Assembly (NCBI GenBank): GCA_007132585.1
Contig: SLOJ01000043.1
Location: 1 to 38,936 of the forward strand
Reading direction: 5' to 3'
DNA length: 38,936 nt
DNA from: Bacteroidales bacterium
GTDB lineage: Bacteria; Bacteroidota; Bacteroidia; Bacteroidales; UBA7960
The position numbers and the translations under genes are program-made. Below are positions 34,077 through 38,936 of this stretch, piece by piece (positions within the stretch are counted from its first letter, which is position 1; every line of letters starts with the position of its first letter). Under the pieces are notes generated by a model. The model was not told where the DNA came from. It made no database searches and saw nothing but the letters and a program-made list of their open reading frames with translations.

Positions 34077-34712
34077 ATGGACTTAAAAAAACTTAGACCC
34101 ATAGTATTAAATAAGCTCAAAAAAGAGTTGAACCCGAATCTCTATTATCACAATTATCAGCATACACTGGATGTATGCGAGTCGGTTGACAGACTTGCCG
34201 AAATTGAAGAGATTAAAGGCGAAGAACTTGTAACCTTACGCACAGCTGCTTTGCTTCATGATACCGGTTTTATCTGGCAATATGAAAACAACGAAGAAAT
34301 TGCCTGCAAATATGGGATGGAGATATTGCCTGATTTCGATTACTCCCCAGGCCAGATAGAACACATCTGCGCTATGATCATGGCAACACAGATACCACAA
34401 AATCCAAAAGATAAATTGGGTATGATACTTTGTGATGCTGACCTTGATTATATTGGTCGAGGAGATTTCTTTATAACTGCTTTAAGATTACACCGCGAAT
34501 GGAGCGAAAACAGCAGCCAGAAAATTACCTTTAAGAACTGGTATATCAAACAACAAAATTTTATTTTACAACATGAATATTTCACCCAGGGGGCAAAAGA
34601 TCTCAGAAATGGCACCAAACAACATAATTTGTCACAGATAAAAGAACTTTTAAACCTCCTTGAATCAACCAATACTGAAACTGCTGACAACCTTTCCGGA
34701 GTTCTTAAGTAA
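34077..34712 (+). CDS. HD-domain phosphohydrolase, candidate cyclic-nucleotide phosphodiesterase
   Basis: The 211-residue soluble protein has an HD fold: YHNYQHTLDV (His25, His29), LLHDTGF (His61-Asp62), His96, and the late Asp120 in LCDADLDYIG. The YHNxxHxxDV start is like the metal-site motif of class I cyclic-nucleotide phosphodiesterases. The gene lies 110 bases after the adenylate cyclase on the same strand, so cAMP hydrolysis is an attractive but unproven role; (p)ppGpp or other nucleotide hydrolysis is also possible. Family assignment is firm, substrate is inference. Confidence 0.85.
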   Translation: MDLKKLRPIVLNKLKKELNPNLYYHNYQHTLDVCESVDRLAEIEEIKGEELVTLRTAALLHDTGFIWQYENNEEIACKYGMEILPDFDYSPGQIEHICAMIMATQIPQNPKDKLGMILCDADLDYIGRGDFFITALRLHREWSENSSQKITFKNWYIKQQNFILQHEYFTQGAKDLRNGTKQHNLSQIKELLNLLESTNTETADNLSGVLK

Positions 34713-34721
34713 AGAAAAAAC

Positions 34722-34751
34722 GTACAAAGACCATTTAAATATTTTTTGTAC
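34722..34751. repeat. 7-bp inverted repeat upstream of the universal stress protein gene
   Basis: GTACAAA (34722-34728) and TTTGTAC (34745-34751) are perfect inverted complements with a 16-base spacer. The site is 55 bases before the usp start and could be an operator or a weak terminator for the HD gene. Confidence 0.35.
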
Positions 34752-34806
34752 TTTGGCATCACTTTAATTACCTGACAATTTTTTTTAACACAAAACAAAA
34801 CAAGAA

Positions 34807-37807
<3,001 letters not shown>

Positions 37808-37809
37808 TT

Positions 37810-38481
37810 TTAAGCGATTTCCTGCGAACCAACGATCATACCATCCTTTATGGTTAGTTTGCGATCAGCCATATCTGCCAGTTCATTATTGTGGGTAACA
37901 ATTATGAAGGTTTGTTCCAGTTTGTCGCGTAAATCAAAGAACAATTGATGCAATTCTTCTGATGTTTCAGAATCAAGGTTTCCGCTTGGTTCATCAGCAA
38001 GTACCACAGCAGGATCATTAATTAATGAGCGTGCAACAGCTACCCTTTGTTGCTCTCCACCGGATAATTCACCAGGCTTATGTGTAAGTCTTTCTTTTAA
38101 CCCTAAAAGCCCAAGCAGATTGCGTCCTTTCTCAATAACCCGGTCAGTTGGTCTGTTACCTATAAACCCTGGAATACAAACATTTTCAAGTGCATTAAAC
38201 TCGGGTAACAAATGATGAAACTGAAATACAAAACCAATATTGTTATTACGAAAGAATGAAATCTGCTTATCATTCATACCTTTCAATGATACATTATTAA
38301 TGGTAAGATCACCCTTATCAGCTTTATCAAGAGTACCCAATATATGTAAAAGTGTGGTTTTCCCGGCACCGGAAGCACCTACTACTGATACTATTTCAGC
38401 TTTCTGTATTTCAAGATCAATCCCCTTTAGTACCTGCAAAGTACCGTAAGACTTTCTGATATCTTTTGCTGTGATCATCAT
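37810..38481 (-). CDS. lolD: LolD/MacB-type ABC transporter ATPase
   Basis: The 223-residue ATPase has Walker [11 protein letters not shown]-loop [10 protein letters not shown], signature LSGGEQQR, Walker [13 protein letters not shown] and the switch His in VTHN. The sequence pattern and size are those of LolD, the ATPase that drives lipoprotein release from the inner membrane, but the MacB/FtsE relatives are close and the permease partner is not in this window. The end of the gene abuts ligA. Start is the double ATG at 38481. Confidence 0.9.
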   Translation of the reverse strand: MMITAKDIRKSYGTLQVLKGIDLEIQKAEIVSVVGASGAGKTTLLHILGTLDKADKGDLTINNVSLKGMNDKQISFFRNNNIGFVFQFHHLLPEFNALENVCIPGFIGNRPTDRVIEKGRNLLGLLGLKERLTHKPGELSGGEQQRVAVARSLINDPAVVLADEPSGNLDSETSEELHQLFFDLRDKLEQTFIIVTHNNELADMADRKLTIKDGMIVGSQEIA

Positions 38482-38675
38482 AATACTTTTATGCTTCTCT
38501 TAAATACTGGTAATCGAGGTAATAGTGAATTTTTAATGATAAAAATTAAAGAATATACCGCAAGTTGTTAATCAATAAGCAGTTGGCTAAAATATAAAAA
38601 ACCGAACAGATAAATATCAGGAAACCCGCTACAGGTAAAAGATTAACTTTATTTAGCTAAAATTCATCTGAACGA

Positions 38676-38936
38676 TTAAAAAAGATAATTCAGACCAATG
38701 TAAAGTCCACCATTACCATCTTCAGGGTCAAGGGGTTTACCATAATCAACTGCAACAATAAAATTTTCGTTCATAGCAATTCTGAAACCACCGCCAAGAG
38801 TTACATGCAGTGTTTCTTTGTCAGTGATGAAAAAATGATTCATGCTTGCACTAACAGGAAATTCACCAACTTCTGACGGACGGTCAAATTCAATCTCTTT
38901 AAGTACCTGACCCATATCGCTGAAAGCATTAAGGGC
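38676..38936 (-). CDS. C-terminal part of an OMP85/BamA-like outer-membrane barrel protein (5' end outside window)
   Basis: The frame is open to the right edge of the window. The visible 86 residues (ALNAFSDMGQVLKEIEFD, then GGGFRIAMNENFIVAVDYGKPL and the end GLYIGLNYLF) have the last-strand pattern of surface antigen/BamA-TamA barrels, including the final aromatic residue recognised by the barrel assembly machine. POTRA domains would lie outside. Whether it is BamA itself or an accessory relative cannot be judged. Confidence 0.7.
   Translation of the reverse strand, partial: ALNAFSDMGQVLKEIEFDRPSEVGEFPVSASMNHFFITDKETLHVTLGGGFRIAMNENFIVAVDYGKPLDPEDGNGGLYIGLNYLF

Overview
The window comes from an AT-rich genome of the phylum Bacteroidota, probably an anaerobic, fermentative member of the Bacteroidales/Marinilabiliales type. 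Supporting signs are a type IX secretion (T9SS) lipoprotein of the PorW/SprE family, a peptidase with a T9SS-type C-terminal sorting domain, the split ATP synthase operon with a bactofilin upstream, several TAnnTTTG (-7) boxes, Bacteroidota-only families (DUF6913, DUF6452, DUF6048), and a HydE maturase, which implies an [FeFe]-hydrogenase. Nearly all genes are core housekeeping or envelope genes; no phage, insertion sequence, CRISPR array, rRNA or tRNA was seen.

Left part (1-12.4 kb, almost all on the minus strand): the 3' end of hydE (+), a shared terminator, a MntA-HepT toxin-antitoxin pair whose toxin gene looks broken, a yciH/lipid-kinase operon, ferritin, then the F1Fo-ATP synthase genes a, c, b, delta, alpha, gamma. 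These are preceded by an AtpI-like membrane protein, a bactofilin, and porW. The beta and epsilon genes are not here.

Middle (12.6-27 kb): an M23 peptidase-dxr-rseP operon (envelope and isoprenoid functions), iadA and RNase Z, convergent lipoate ligase preceded by a protein made of 26-residue repeats, valS, then a minus-strand operon DUF6913-dapA-M14 carboxypeptidase, and a flavin reductase.

Right part (27-38.9 kb): an MBL-fold hydrolase, a structured intergenic stretch, the DUF6452/DUF6048 pair, then a signalling cluster. The cluster holds a divergent PAS-PAS protein without an output domain, a 1108-residue receptor adenylate cyclase (periplasmic propeller, Y_Y_Y domain, one membrane helix, class III cyclase), an HD phosphohydrolase and a tandem universal stress protein. 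ligA and a convergent LolD-type ATPase follow, and the window ends in a partial OMP85-like barrel protein.

The most noteworthy points are: (1) a HepT toxin inactivated by what look like two G-to-A changes, while its antitoxin partner is intact; (2) the receptor cyclase with complete adenylate cyclase catalytic residues, followed by an HD protein with a phosphodiesterase-like motif, a candidate cAMP make-and-break module; (3) the 26-residue repeat protein; (4) an isoaspartyl dipeptidase with Glu in place of the carbamylated Lys. All family names come from reading the sequence; no database search was run.
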